DNA of 64,000 bases, taken from contig JAMWFC010000113.1 in the NCBI GenBank assembly GCA_027475525.1, forward strand, positions 2,096,001-2,160,000, in the 5' to 3' direction. Below the pieces are notes generated by a model. It searched no databases. It worked only from the letters and a program-made list of their open reading frames with translations, and had not been told where the DNA came from. This DNA comes from Macrolepiota albuminosa (lineage: Eukaryota > Basidiomycota > Agaricomycetes > Agaricales > Agaricaceae). This document shows, one piece after another, positions 33,330-45,475 of the stretch. Within the stretch, counting starts at the first letter, position 1, and every line of letters starts with the position of its first letter. The position numbers and the translations under genes were made by a program.

Positions 33330-34426
33330 ATGTCCCTCAGCCCCGAGGTCCCAGACGCAACCGAAATTCATCGACTTCTTCGCATGGGTGCAGTCAAGGA
33401 GGAATACAGAATTGCCTTGACAGACATCACCTTTCTTAAGACGACCAATAACAACAACCATATCTTCAAGGCGAAAACGTACGGACAAGATGACGGACAA
33501 GACGTCATTGTCAAGTTCACCTATGAGGATCCATATACAGATGAAGATCCCATTTGTAGGCTCAAAAACGAGTCACAGATTTATGTCAACTATTTAAAGC
33601 CAGCCTGGGATGTTCACGTACCAAAGTTCTATGGTTTCTATTTGTACAACTCGTCAGACCCAGATGAAACGACTTGTGCATGTATCGTCCTTCAATATTG
33701 TGGGGAACCTGCGGTCTCCGATCTATCACAGCTGAATGATTATCGTTGCCATGAATACGGTATCAAGCAATTCAGGTAAGAGTTACAATTATTTATGGCG
33801 AAAAGTACTTAAATCGACCATCTATCACAGAAATGACACCATTGATGTTGCCTTGTTCTTGCATTCACCCCAAATAGGGATTTCGCATAATGCATTGGAA
33901 GCTCCGAATCATATATTGGATTTCAAAGGGAAACCTTTCTTCATAGACTTTGCACTTTCCGAGGCGGATGAGTGTCCGTCATGGGAAAACGGCGAAGGAC
34001 TGACGCGGGAGGTATTGCCTGAAAAAGAAGATGAGCTTCAGCAACCGTTTAGTTCTGTTAGCGTGCAATGTTTTGAGCTGTGGTTGTTTCTCAAGGCAAT
34101 TGAATACAGCATTCCCCGTATGTGCAATGTATACAGTCAAGAGGCATGAACGTTGACCACACTCTCCCACAACAGGTGAAATTAAATTTGAAAGAAGAAA
34201 GTATGACTGCCAGAGTATATATTCAGCAGGCGATTTTTATGAGAAGGCATCTAGAAGCTGGCCCAAATTCCTGTCCGACCAAGAGCTGTGGGATGAGTCT
34301 GTCAAACAGTGGAAACGGATCCGTTCCAATTGGAAGGTATATCATCCAGACACAGCTGAGCCTCCCCTGGGCATCATCGATCTTGAAGAATATCAGAAGG
34401 CTAATCCAAATCGATCTTATTGGTAG
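33330..34426 (+). CDS. FunK1-type kinase-like protein, copy A
   Basis: Three exons, 33330-33775, 33831-34117 and 34176-34426, all with GT-AG borders; about 327 aa. The N-lobe-like part contains HIFKAKTYG..DVIVKFTYEDP (VIVKF as candidate ATP-Lys strand) and ESQIYVNYL as a candidate alpha-C region. The hinge-like segment is CIVLQYCGEP. The catalytic-loop equivalent is GISHNALEAPNHIL followed by FIDFALSE, so the catalytic Asp (expected after HN/HG) is Ala while the metal-binding Asp of the DFG position is kept. It is likely a pseudokinase or a very divergent kinase. It is nearly collinear with copy B at 38809, as part of a segmental duplication. Confidence 0.7.
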
Positions 34427-34539
34427 AGCGAAAACCTTCTGTATTCAATGTTATATTATAATTCGAATGAGAAATCTGTTTGTCCGTACTGACGGGACTG
34501 TCTGCGTGAAAAAGTACGTTAAACATTAGACCTTTATGA

Positions 34540-34765
34540 AGCAGTCTCTCCAAGCCCTTGTTTAATCCGATCAAACAAATACGTAAAAGTTGTCAGCACC
34601 AACAAATTGCCAAGGCCAACTGAGAGTGCGGCAGCAAGTATAAATCTTTCGCGGCGCGTGAACTTGATGTATGACAGGACACGAACGCCAGAGACTACCA
34701 CACTCGCAAATGTTGTGAACCGTGACGAACCTGGCAGTATTACGTTCCAGAAGAATACATACTGT
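34540..34765 (-). pseudogene. Purine permease C-terminal fragment (copy A)
   Basis: The minus strand encodes SGVRVLSYIKFTRRERFILAA and a following transmembrane-like stretch, ending LFDRIKQGLGE. This matches the C-terminal end of NCS2/NAT xanthine-uric acid permeases (UapA type). No start and no preceding transport domain in frame. A second copy lies at 40030-40245; an N-terminal fragment of the same family is at 35692-36345. Confidence 0.6.
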
Positions 34766-34809
34766 TTTCACAATAGAATACAAGTAAAACCACAAAACAA
34801 AAGGGAGGC

Positions 34810-35597
34810 TCAAGGGTCCATTGCCGTATCTTCCCAGTCTTCGTTGTCCTCATTCCCAGCTGGTAGCTGACCACTCCTCTCCATCAGTTCTCCAATTAGA
34901 ATGACAAACGGAGCATGCCTCCCGATAATTATGTCTTCTATCGTCTCATCCCACCTCGCAGAGCTTTGGAAGAATCGCCGCTTCGCCGTCTTGCCAGGTA
35001 CTGCACCATGCTCAAAGTAACTATATCCCGCTTCATGCGCAGGCACATCAAAGTATTGTCCCGTCAGCAAACTCATCCGTGTTCGTGATGTAGTTGCCGA
35101 TGATTTTTGGAAGCGTCGTGCGTGAGAGGCGTGCCGTCGGCTCGAGAGGGATTCATCTGAGTCCCATGAATTATCGTCGTCTGATGTTTCAGAAGGCGAG
35201 TCGCACTCTTGCAAGTCGTAGGCATATCGCATGTGTTCTGTCTTGTGCATCAAATCTATTCTCCCCAAAAGTGGTTCAGGATTAGTGACGTAGGAGCTAA
35301 CTGTTGATCCAGTTCATCTTTTGCATCATTATGATCATGCCCAAGCCCGAGATGTTGACCAACGCTCTCTCGCGGCACATCATGCAGGCCGACCAAGGGC
35401 GCAGGGTTAAATTGCGAGAGATGCTCCAGGGCTGTCTCACTAGAAGTAAGGTTTAGTCTGATACTCTATCTTATATTCGTGTTGACCCACCGAACTTTGT
35501 CAATGGAACCGTCCTTGACATTAAGTTGTTCTTCACAACCTCCATTCGATATTGGGGTCCAAACCATTCGAAATATTTGTTCCAAGGAAGGAGGGGA
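34810..35597 (-). pseudogene. Truncated HDAC 3' end (duplicate of 40314-41105)
   Basis: Carries the last part of the deacetylase, LPWNKYFEWFGPQYRMEV (near 35560), and the disordered acidic tail ending [15 protein letters not shown], but nothing of the catalytic domain. Similarity to the complete HDAC stops at about 35597 (41105 in the intact copy), where sequence adjoining a purine permease fragment begins. It has no catalytic residues, so it is a dead fragment unless spliced to the permease piece. Confidence 0.8.
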
Positions 35598-35691
35598 ACA
35601 CCTGTAACGATTGGAGGAAGGACAGAAAGATTTTGAGGAACACGTAGATGAGCGATGTGCCTATACTTTTTATTCACTGCATCAGAGTGTT

Positions 35692-36345
35692 TCATAGAAA
35701 GAAGAGATACAATTCACTGAGGACCTTTCCATAAGCATCGGGACAAGGCCCACGAGTGACGACGCCTACAGTAGACGTCGCGGATGGACATGTTCCATCT
35801 TTGTACATAGTATCAAAGACCTGATACCAAAATGAGCTCATAGATGCTGTGAACCTGAAAAGATAGATGACTATCGCAGTCGCCATGCTGAGCGTTGCGA
35901 AACTTGTACCGACGACCGAAATAAGGCCAGTGCCAAGGTAATAATTTCGAAATATGCGCATCCGTGACATTTGCACTAAACTCAAGCTACCTGACACAAC
36001 AAGCGGTCAACATAAAAAGGCAAGTAGAAAAGTATACAGGTCGTACCACAACCAATAAGAGATGCTGAAATCATGTAAGTGTTGTAGGGTCAAGACTCAG
36101 AGCAGAAGCAAAGATAATTGGGGGCGTGATGAGGCCAGCAAGCATAGCAAGCGCATGCTGGAGTCCACACGGGATTGCGAGCACCAGAGGAAGATCAGCA
36201 TCAAGACCATAGAATGGTGATGGGCGAGCCTTGTTCAGAAATGGTAGCGCAGGTGTACATAGCCTGGAAAAATTGTAACCGCAGCGCAGAGTAACGGTGT
36301 GGTCAGTCTTCACACAAGAGAGAATGGTTGTAAGCTCTGCAATTG
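35692..36345 (-). pseudogene. Purine permease N-terminal/middle fragment
   Basis: The minus strand encodes AIPCGLQHALAMLAGLITPP (near 36130-36190) and FRNYYLGTGLISVVGTSFAT, then GTCPSATSTVG..RGPCPDAYG. These are conserved NCS2/NAT (xanthine/uric acid permease) segments. A frame change at DPTT / YMISASLI (near 36085) and the break after PDAYGK show it is broken. Downstream it abuts the HDAC fragment, with the permease C-terminus beyond it (34540-34765). Confidence 0.75.
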
Positions 36346-37496
36346 GGAAGAACTGTCTACGATGTACAGAGATGCGTGTTTATATACCAGTAGTTAATTT
36401 AATACATCAGTAAAGTGCCCAGCGGCCAGGTACGAACGAGTTATGAATAAGCAAGGAAGGGTCCGAAAGGAGTGGAATCCAGTCACGGTTACTACAAAAA
36501 TTCCCGCTACTTTAGTAGTGGGTCTATGGCCCGTGAACTTGGGTGGAATTTTTTTTTGTCTGACAATTGATCACGTGTCACCCTTTTTCCGTTCCCGTTT
36601 TGTCCTATCCGCCTCTGTGTCAGTTTTTTTTAGTGACCCTGTTTCATTCTTGCCCCTCTTTTGGTCTAGGTTCTGGTTGCTACGTTTCTTCCTTTCTCTT
36701 GCACATTGTTCTCAACCCTTCGCCTATCTCTCTCCCTGCTTCCAATGAGCGTCCTTTTGGGCTCATCTAGAGTTCCTGTTGTTTTCAATCATTCTGTGGA
36801 CTACAGTTGCATCCCTACTTCCCTCTATGTGCGCCTCGACTTATCGTCTTCTGATCACAATGGGCGTTCGATGTATTTCATCACTTCTTTCCATCTCCAG
36901 ACTTCTTTTTACTGTCTCTTGCCCTTCATCATATTGCCTGGCGATGGTTCCGTCGTGTCCCTCGGCCTCAACTGGTTCGCTCTTTTCCGCGAATATTTCA
37001 TTCCCACCAGTCAATGTCCCGTCTCTTTCGAGGATATCTCCTTCATTCTCCCACATCCATCTGTGTTTCTCCTTGTAACGGTCCGCCTCCTTTTTTGATT
37101 TTCTCTCTCTGACACTATCACAGATCGAAGTTCTTCTGGAATTAGTCCTCCAATCTTGGTATCTGATTTTGTTCTGACAATATTGAAAATGTTACTTTCA
37201 TTGACACATTCGCACTGTCGTCATTTTTCTACGACCTAAAATGCCTATCTCGTTCGTTGACGGAAATCTGTTATTAACAGTTGAAAAAATTGTATATTTC
37301 AAGGTCCATGTTTCTGTGCTCAGTGCAGCGTCGACATTCGAAATCTGTTATTAACAGTTGAAAAAATTGTATATTTCAAGGTCCATGTTTCTGTGCTCAG
37401 TGCAGCGTCGACATTCTTTCATGACTTGTATTTGCAAACAATGACTGGAAATCGAATTACAAAATACGAGATCACCACTCATACTATTTCCAGAAA
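36346..37496. other. Pyrimidine-rich intergenic region, no supported gene
   Basis: T/C-rich stretches (36550-37130) give several overlapping ORFs of 70-130 codons with membrane-like composition, in more than one frame. Nothing conserved recognised. Includes duplication (f). Confidence 0.45.
37263..37416. repeat. 77-bp perfect tandem duplication (f)
   Basis: 37263-37339 equals 37340-37416 with mismatches at both borders; non-coding. Probable assembly join. Confidence 0.95.
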
Positions 37497-38110
37497 TTGA
37501 CTGTTTACTGCGTGCTATTTACGGCCTGGACGGGTAAGTTATGTACAATAATGAAAAGACGTTATCTGAAATGTTGTTATAGCCCGTTTCTTAACATAGC
37601 GCCACTGAACGCATCCGGGTTCAACACTTTGCTATATATGTCACACAACTTTCAATGCTCAATATTGTTCAACGGGCTCATTCGAAGACCGATGTTGGCG
37701 CTTTGTATTGTCGCACGAGAGTCTTTATTTGTAATGCGAAAGGAAATTACTTGGCGATGGCTCGATGAACCACCGCCTATACCAGATGTGCAACGCCTTT
37801 TGCATGCGAAACGGGCCGAGAAATTATTCGTGTTCGAGTCCTCGACAATTCTTGTCAGGACTGCTTAGCATGGCTCGAGGCCCTAACAAGTTGGAAACCT
37901 TTTTGGGATCAGTTGTTATGCGTTGACTGGAATATGGGGTCGCGCTGCACATCGAATTGGCCGGCAGCACATTTGGAACTCGTTACCAGGGCTATTCGGA
38001 CTACCAGATTGGGACACTTTGTAGATATCATCGTTTCAAGTTTATTAACATATCTCTCCAATATGATGTGCATATAATAACAATGACACGTAGCGGGCTG
38101 TGCGGCCGCA
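37497..38110 (+). pseudogene. Possible decayed coding region, unknown
   Basis: A 123-codon frame (37497-37868) containing WRWLDEPPPIPDVQRLL is followed, in another frame, by about 75 codons (QDCLAWLEALTSWKPFWDQ, near 37855) with protein-like composition. It might be a broken gene with a missed intron; I do not recognise it. Confidence 0.25.
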
Positions 38111-38808
38111 GGGCGCCCTTAGAACATTATGTATCAACAAATAAATCGCCAAAACTCTATCGAGGGTCTGGCTGATCACGAGTGCGTACCAAAAGTAATC
38201 ATAATCACCTTAACAACTCTCGCCTAAGGACTTTCTTCCTCCACGTCCTTGCTCGACTCTTGATCCGGATCCAGCCAGACACAGTACGATTCGTGGTACA
38301 AGTCGAGTCAACCACCGAAAGGGGTGTCGCCGTTAGCTGCTCTATGATGAACAAAGAGAGCATTGTGGGTGGTCCAATAACCTAACGCTTAAAGAGCTAG
38401 CTTATCAGTTAAGAACCACAAATCGAAACAGAAGCAGGTGCAACGACTTGTGTTGACATCGATCAAAGCTCCTTTGATTGAATCTTCAATTTTTTGGTTA
38501 TCTTCCTCCTGTTGTACCAGTCTCGGGAACAGAATGACACAGAGAATTTCGGGACTAATACTAAGAGACAGAATAACCTCAGTGAGTTGATAGCACTGAA
38601 TAATATTTGTAGCAATATATACCTAAGACAAGAATACTATTGCATCAGTGAGTATGATGTAACAAACGTATGGTAATGGCACCTGATAGCACTGAGGCTG
38701 TGAATGTAGACGACGAGCCGCAAACAAGGTAAAGATTACTTAAGTACTAGTGTGGGTCCATGGTATCCTTAACACCTTCAATAATTTTCTCTGCTCTTTT
38801 TGGCGAAA
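38111..38808. other. Intergenic, no gene seen
   Basis: AT-rich spacer upstream of kinase-like copy B. Similarity with the copy A upstream region begins only about 35 bp before the ATG. Confidence 0.45.
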
Positions 38809-39900
38809 ATGTCCCTCATTCCAGACGCAACCGAAATCCATCGACTTGTTCGCATGGGCACAGCCAAGGATGACTACAGAGTCACCTTGACAGACATCAC
38901 CTTTCTCAAGACGACTGACAACAACCACTATATCTTCAAGGCAAAAACGTCTGGACAAGACGTCATTGTCAAGTTCACCTATGAGGATCCAGATGCAGAT
39001 GAAGATCCCATTTTTCGGCTTGAAAACGAGTCACAGATTTATGTCGACTATTTAAAGCCACTCTGGGGTGTTCATGTACCAAAGTTCTATGGTTTCTATC
39101 TATACAACTCTTCAGATGCTTCAGACCCAGATGACATTACTTGTGCATGTATCATCCTTCAATATTGTGGGGAACCTGCGGTCTCCGATCTATCACAGCT
39201 GAATGATTATCGTTGCCATGAATATGGTATCAAGCAATTCAGGTAAGAATTACAATTATATATGGCGAAAAGTGCTTAAAATCGACCATTTATTACAGAA
39301 ATGACATCATTGATATTGCCTTGCGCTTGCATTCGCCTGAAATAGGGATTTCGCATAATGCGTTGAGAGCTCCTAACCATATCTTGGATTTCAAAGGGAA
39401 ACCTTGCCTCATAGACTTTGCAATTTCCGAGCGTCATAAGTGTCTGGCATGGAGAGATGTCAAACAACTGACACGGGAGGTATTGTATGAAAAAGAAGAT
39501 GAGCTTCAGCAATCGTTTGGCCCTCGTAGCGTGAAATGTTTCGAGATGTGGTTTTTTCTCAAAGAAATTGAATATAGCATTCCCTGTATGTGCGATGTCT
39601 CCAGTCAATAGGCACGAACGTTGACCACACTCTCACATGACAGACGAAGTCAAATTTGACGGGAGAACGTATGACTGCCTGAGTGTAACTTCAGCAGGCG
39701 ATTTTTACGAGCAGACACTTTTTGCATGGCCGAGATATATGTCCAACCAAGAGTTGTGGGATGAGTCTGTCAAACAGTGGAAACGTATCCGTTCCAATTG
39801 GAAGATATATCATCCAGACACAGCTGAGCCCCCCCTGGGCATCATGGATCTTGAAGAATATGAGAAGGCTCATCCGAATCGAACTTATTGGTACAGCTGA
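38809..39900 (+). CDS. FunK1-type kinase-like protein, copy B
   Basis: Three exons, 38809-39242, 39299-39585 and 39644-39900, the same structure as copy A (exon 2 is 287 nt in both); about 325 aa, ending NRTYWYS. It keeps ISHNALRAPNHIL and LIDFAISE, so it also lacks the catalytic-loop Asp. The shared loss shows the change predates the duplication. Both copies keep open frames and splice sites, which argues for a function other than canonical phosphotransfer. Confidence 0.7.
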
Positions 39901-40029
39901 AACCTTCTGTATTCCATGTTATATCATAATTCGAATGAATGAGAAATCTGTTTGTCCGTACTGATATGGCTGCCTGCGTGCAAAAATCGTACCCAAGGTG
40001 TTCCCTCAAATGCTCAAGCGGTCTCTCTC

Positions 40030-40245
40030 CCAGCCCTTGTTTAGCCTATCAAACAAATGCGTAAAAACTATTGGGACCAACAAATTGCCAATGCCAACTG
40101 AGAGCGCGGCAGCAAGTATAAATCTCTCGCGGCGTGAACTTGATGTATGACAGGACACGAACGCAAGAGACTACCACACTCGCAAATGTTGTGAACCGCG
40201 ACGGACATGTCAGCATTGCGTTCCAGAAAATGTTTGATTTGTACA
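40030..40245 (-). pseudogene. Purine permease C-terminal fragment (copy B)
   Basis: Duplicate of 34540-34765: the minus strand encodes FASVVVSCVRVLSYIKFT and further permease-tail sequence. Fragment only; it sits between kinase-like copy B and the HDAC 3' end, as in copy A. Confidence 0.55.
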
Positions 40246-40313
40246 TACATACTACAATATGCTGTTTTCACAATAGAATACACGTAAGTAAAACCACAAA
40301 ACAAAAGGGAGGC

Positions 40314-42322
40314 TCAAGGGTCCATTGCCGTATCTTCCCAATCTTCGTCGTCCTCATCCCCACCTGGTAGCTGCCCACCCCTCTCCATCAGTTCTCCGAT
40401 TGGAATGGCAAACGGAGCATGCCTCCCGATAATTACGTCTTCTATCGTCTCATCCCACCTCGCAGAGCTTTGGAAAAATCGCCGCTTCGCCGTCTTCCCA
40501 GGTACCGCGCCATGCTCAAAGTGACTATATCCCGCTTCATGCGCGGGCACATCAAAGTATTGTCCGGTCAGCAAGCTCATCCGCGTTCGTGATGTAGTTG
40601 CCGATGACTTTTGGAAGCGTCGTGCGCGAGAGGCGTGCCGTCGGCTTGAGAGGGATTCATCCGAGTCCCATGAATTATCGTCATCTGATGTTTCGGAAGG
40701 CGAGTCGGACTCTTGCAAGTCGTAGGCATATCGCATGTGTTCTGTCCTGGGCGTCAAATGATTCCTCCTCAAAGGTGGATTAGTCACGTACGAGCTAACT
40801 GTAGATCCAGTTCATCCTTTGCATCGTCATCATCATACCCAAGCCCGAGGTGTTGACCAACGCTCTCTCGCGGCACATCATGCAGGCCGACAGAAGGCGC
40901 AGGGTTAAGTTGCGAGAGATGCTCCAGAGCTGTCTCACTAGAAATGAGGTTGAGTTTGATACTCTATCGTATATTCGTGTTGACCCACCGAACTTTGTCA
41001 ATGGAACCGTCCTTGACATTAAGATCATCCATGTTGTTCTCCACAACCTCCAGCCGATATCGGGGTCCAAACCATTCAAAGTATTCGTTCCAAGGAAGGA
41101 GGGGATCAATTGTGTCTTCAATGCCAAGCGCGCATGCTGTCTCATACGTCCACGTCCGCGCGACATTTTTCACAGTGTAACCACCGCCTCCGAGAAGGAT
41201 GAGGGGAATGTTCTGCTTTCGTAGGAATTGTACGCAGTGAGCATGACCATGCATCGTAATATTAAAGCATCCCAATTTGTCACCGGCCAGAGAATCAGCT
41301 CCGCATTGTAGGACTACGACGGACGGCTGGAAGACTTCGAGTATTTTTTGTATGATCTAGTCTCGTGGTGAATATTCTTCCGAAGACAGAAAAGCCCGTT
41401 ACCCACCGGCTCGAAAACGCTCTGGAAAGATTGATCCGTAATTCCATCCTTCAGAGGCACATTGACGGCATATCCTTTTCCCTTCCTGCGACCCCTGTCA
41501 TCTTGCGTTCCGGTTCCGGGAAAGTATTCTCCAAACTTGTGAAAACTGCATGTCATCACGCGATCTGTGGTGTAGAATGCTTCCTCGACTCCATCCCCAT
41601 GATGACAATCGATGTCGATATAGAGGACGCGTGGATATGTACGCAAAAGTTCGAGTATCCCAAGTACGATGTCGTTTATGTAGCAAAAGCCTGAAGCTTC
41701 TCGTTTTTTCGCGTGATGAAGACCGCCTGCCCAGTTGATTGCGATGTCAGCCGCGCCAGATGCTATTCGCTTTGCAGCACCTTAACTGACTTGAACAAAT
41801 ACGGCAAAATGTGACATAAACAAGACGTACATATTGAGCCTCCCGCTGATATCGAACAGAACTCAAAGACTCCTTCGAACGCTGGGTTGTCCTCTCCTAC
41901 CAGAACTGTGAATGTTGAATGAAAGTTCATGAAAGCACAGGACACTTACACCTCGTTCCATGATACGTTAAATCCTCCGCAGTTTCTGGTGTTACTCGAT
42001 TGAGGAAATGGATATACTCGTCTGTATGGAAAGAAGTCATAGTCTCAGGTGTCGCTCTTGTTGGTCTCTGCAAACGACTTTAAGCTGTAATGAGCTTCGA
42101 CGCTCTGTTCGACACATACCAAAACATGCATCTTAGGCAACATCTCGTAAGCAGCGACCAAGTCGTGCGTAACGCGTATTCGATGGGGCTTCATAGGATG
42201 GCCAGGACCGTATGTGTAGGCACCGGCGTCCGCTGCATAGCAACAAGAGGTGAGAAAGAACCTAGATTGTGGAGCTCAGAGGACCCACGGTCATAGTAGT
42301 AGGCGACTCTTCTTTTGGACAT
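40314..42322 (-). CDS. hos2: Class I histone deacetylase, Hos2/HDAC3-like
   Basis: Zn-dependent lysine deacetylase of histones, acting in a nuclear corepressor complex. Start ATG at 42322; the first exon joins to give [20 protein letters not shown], the class I N-terminus. Catalytic motifs: [19 protein letters not shown] (His pair), [15 protein letters not shown] (zinc Asp/His), [20 protein letters not shown], and [18 protein letters not shown] (transition-state Tyr). [11 protein letters not shown] and the early GEDNPAFEG favour Hos2/HDAC3 over Rpd3. About eight exons with short introns. The C-terminal extension (40314-40787) is a disordered Ser/Asp-rich tail ending in acidic residues. The tail frame requires one further small intron near 40800. 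Its 3' part is duplicated at 34810-35597. Confidence 0.87.
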
Positions 42323-43022
42323 TGTGGCGCATGCAGGGAGGATGCAGTTGGCGGGGGACGGAAGACAGGGCGCCCCTGTCAATATTTCTCATCCCTAATT
42401 GGTGATAGTCACGTGCAGTTCTTGATCAGGGCCAAATATTAAGTAATTCAACCGGAATATAATCGGCATGTTTTTCCTCACGTCTCTTCTGGGGTCTGCA
42501 TGACTGATGGACATTCTATACCTGCGTATACCTGCTTAAGAAGTTTGCAGAAACCTTTGCCTCCCGAGTCTTCTTGATATCACTTTGCCATTGGTTCGGC
42601 GGAAGGATCCTCGTACATATGCCCCTTTCGGTCGCCGCTCCGATCACTCTGAATCCATCCATTGGATAATCTGTATTTAGTATGACTTACACGCATGTGT
42701 ATGCTGTATATGCATTCACGTCCCTTGTTCCCTATTCTGGTTCTTTTTTCATATACGATTACCCGACACCCGACGTAACATGCAAAAGCTTTTCTTGCCG
42801 TTGTGGAAATTTGCTCCTTATGGCGATTAATAACACTCCACCTAGTTAGTACTCGTTTTTGTATTCCAAGTTCTTTCAAGATCAAGTTCACATATCTTAA
42901 GCTCATGACAGAAGTTGAACAACCATGGATTTCAATTGCCTCAATCATGTAGAGAGAAACCAGCTTGTGGCTAGTATAGTCCCGGTCTGGGTTTGTGAAT
43001 GCATGTAATACTGTGCCAACTT
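42323..43022. other. Intergenic, no gene seen
   Basis: 700 bp between HDAC start and amidase-1 stop, both on the minus strand. It should contain the HDAC promoter and amidase-1 terminator; no specific motif recognised. Confidence 0.45.
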
Positions 43023-45403
43023 TCAAAAGGCTTTCAAAGCGGCATCAACAATCTCTGCCATTGCGATTACCGCTTCATCCTCATGCTTCCTACCAACGAT
43101 TTGGAATCCAATCGGTGCGTCCTCGAAGGTCTCTGGTTCATCTATATGAAAGACATTAATTGGCCTACTACAAATGAAAGGAAAGAAAAACATACAGAGT
43201 TCATAAACCGATCTGTCTGAATCATTCAGAAATTCGTGTGCAGGCCTCTTTACGTCGAGGAGAGGATTAACCCTAGATACTGGCATTGCCAACGCAGGAC
43301 AGTCCAAGAAATTCCACACCATCGTGTATCCCAGATAGCTGTGATAGCCAATGAGCATGCCAACACGGGATTTAAACGGATTACTGACTCACCAGTTCTT
43401 TCCATGGGGCACAGCCGTGAACGGTGCAACAGGTGCGATGATAGCGTCTACAGGTCTGCCGGTACCCGTCTCGCTAACAGTTGCAATCCAGCGCTCAAGG
43501 AAATCTTGACGCATATCTCGTTTCTTCTTCTGGAATTGCCATAGCTCGTATGCAGAGAGCGGTGCTTTGGTGAAGACCATAGAGGGATCAGTATCCGTTA
43601 ATTCTTTCCCTGGTACCATAGAAGTTATCAACGGCTCTCCAGACTCAGAGTTGACAGCTCCAAAGTCTTCCATCGCACCAGCCCTGAAGATAGACAGCTA
43701 ACAAATGCAAAAAAAAAAAACCTGGGTAAGGTGCCGGGAGAGTACGAGGCCAAGCTTACTCCAACTTCCAACATTGTCTTGTGGTCCACCGGTTTCCAAT
43801 CGACCACTAGCAGAAGCATGACTCTTAACAATATTACCTCAGAGGGAGGAGGATTAGTTACCCTTGTGACCAGCCTTAATCAACGCATTTTTCGCCATCT
43901 CGAGACCTCTCATAATTGGTGGATGTGGTATAAACAACCCGTCGTTCCACATGATAGCGAAGCAGAGCTTGTTGCCTCTACCATGTTCAAACAGATTATA
44001 CTGTTCCTCGCTCCAGCCTTTTGAGATGACAAGGGGATCTCTGAGCCATGACTTCTGGCTGAGAACGCCTTGAATGAACACTTTGAGACCGTGAATAGAA
44101 TTTGAGAGTGGTCCGAGAATGGAGGGTATGGTCTCCAGGCCATCAAGTGAATTGACCGAGCCAGCATAGGGTACTCGGCCACTGGATGGCCGAAAACCGT
44201 AAGTTCCACAGAAGCTGGATGGAATGCGAATTGACCTATCCATCAACAACTGTCAGATGAAGCAATATACTGCTCGTAGGGGAAAAAGTAGATGTACCCT
44301 GCAACATCGGAGCCGACGCCTTTCGTGAATATGTTAGCGGAAACTGCGAGGGCTAATAAGGAAGACTGGATTACCGAGTGGTGAACCCTTAAGTGCTAGA
44401 ATGTGAAAGAAGATGAGCAAGAGGAGGAAGATATGATTAAGGCGATTACCGATAAGTGCACCCTCGCCTCCAGAAGACCCGCCGCAAGTGAGACTACGGT
44501 TGCTAGGATTTGTAGTACGTCCGAATACGAGGTTATATGTTTCTGGCCACTGTGTGCGTTTCAATGATGAAGTCAAACAACAAAACACGTCAGTTACTCA
44601 CCATCAACGTTTGTGGAATGTTCGTTTTGACGTACAGTACAGCTCCAAGGGCTTCGAGAACATCAACCAAGACCGCGTTACGCTCAGCGTGCTGGCCGAC
44701 CCACGAAGCGTAGCCTATGCACCGGAATCACATCAATATCAACAAGTTTAGACCATTAGTTGTAGCCATAACCTATGGTCGACTCAATTCCCTTGATGTT
44801 CACCTGATCCTTCAAAGATATCGGCAGCCCTAATCCGCAATGAGCGATATTATTTCGAGAATAAAGAGAACACTCACCATGCAATGGACCAACAACTTCA
44901 CCAGTGGTTTTCAAATGGGCATCATATTATTTCGAGAATAAAGAGAACACTCACCATGCAATGGACCAACAACTTCACCAGTGGTTTTCAAATGGGCATC
45001 AAGTTCGCCAGCACGTACAAGCGCTCTTTCAATGAATATTTCCGTCAGACAGTTTGTCTTGAGATATCGAAGAAAACAAGCCAAGAAAGGAGGGATCAGA
45101 TCTGCACTCATAATTGAGGAGAGTGATACCCACCAGCTGATGGGCGATAATTGCTCGTTTCGCAAAGGCTGTCGTGACCGCAACAGACGACCATTCGGCA
45201 CTTGCGAGTTTCCTCAAGAGTACATCTACATGTGTGTTTGTGATTTCGACCTCTTTGGGCGTCAGAAGTCCACAAGTTTCTGGGAAAGTGAGGACATTAA
45301 GCTCATTCGACGACGGAAGGTTAGTGAGAATCCATTCTTTCGGGATGGATGCTTCTTGCTGAGATTTCTTAGAGGCAGCGAGGCGTTGCCAGTTCTGAGT
45401 CAT
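43023..45403 (-). CDS. Amidase 1 (acetamidase-type, amidase signature family)
   Basis: Hydrolyses carboxamides to acid plus ammonia, probably in the cytosol. Start ATG 45403 (MTQNWQRLAASKKSQQ), stop at 43023-43025; about ten exons with short introns. The Ser-cisSer-Lys triad is visible: ISLKDQV (Lys), GGSSGGEGAL (cis-Ser), GSDVAGSIRIPS (nucleophile Ser, across an intron). The C-terminus has DEPETFEDAPIGFQIVGRKH. Closely similar to amidase 2 at 52887, with the same exon plan. Duplication (g) of 77 bp lies over an exon-intron junction and duplication (h) just upstream of the start, so this locus is joined from several contigs. Confidence 0.85.
44847..45001. repeat. 77-bp tandem duplication (g)
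   Basis: 44847-44923 equals 44924-45000 plus one base. It duplicates the end of an amidase-1 exon (peptide GEVVGPLH) and the start of the next intron. Amidase 2 has only one copy at the matching place. Probable assembly join. Confidence 0.95.
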
Positions 45404-45475
45404 TGCGAGAGTAATGCGTCAAGAGAGGACGAAGACAATGATAAAATGAACCTCATTAAGAACGGGTTACTGAAA

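Noticed and set aside
36443..37098. Membrane-protein-like ORFs (70-130 codons)
   Set aside because: They come from T/C-rich low-complexity sequence, overlap in several frames, and have no conserved motif.
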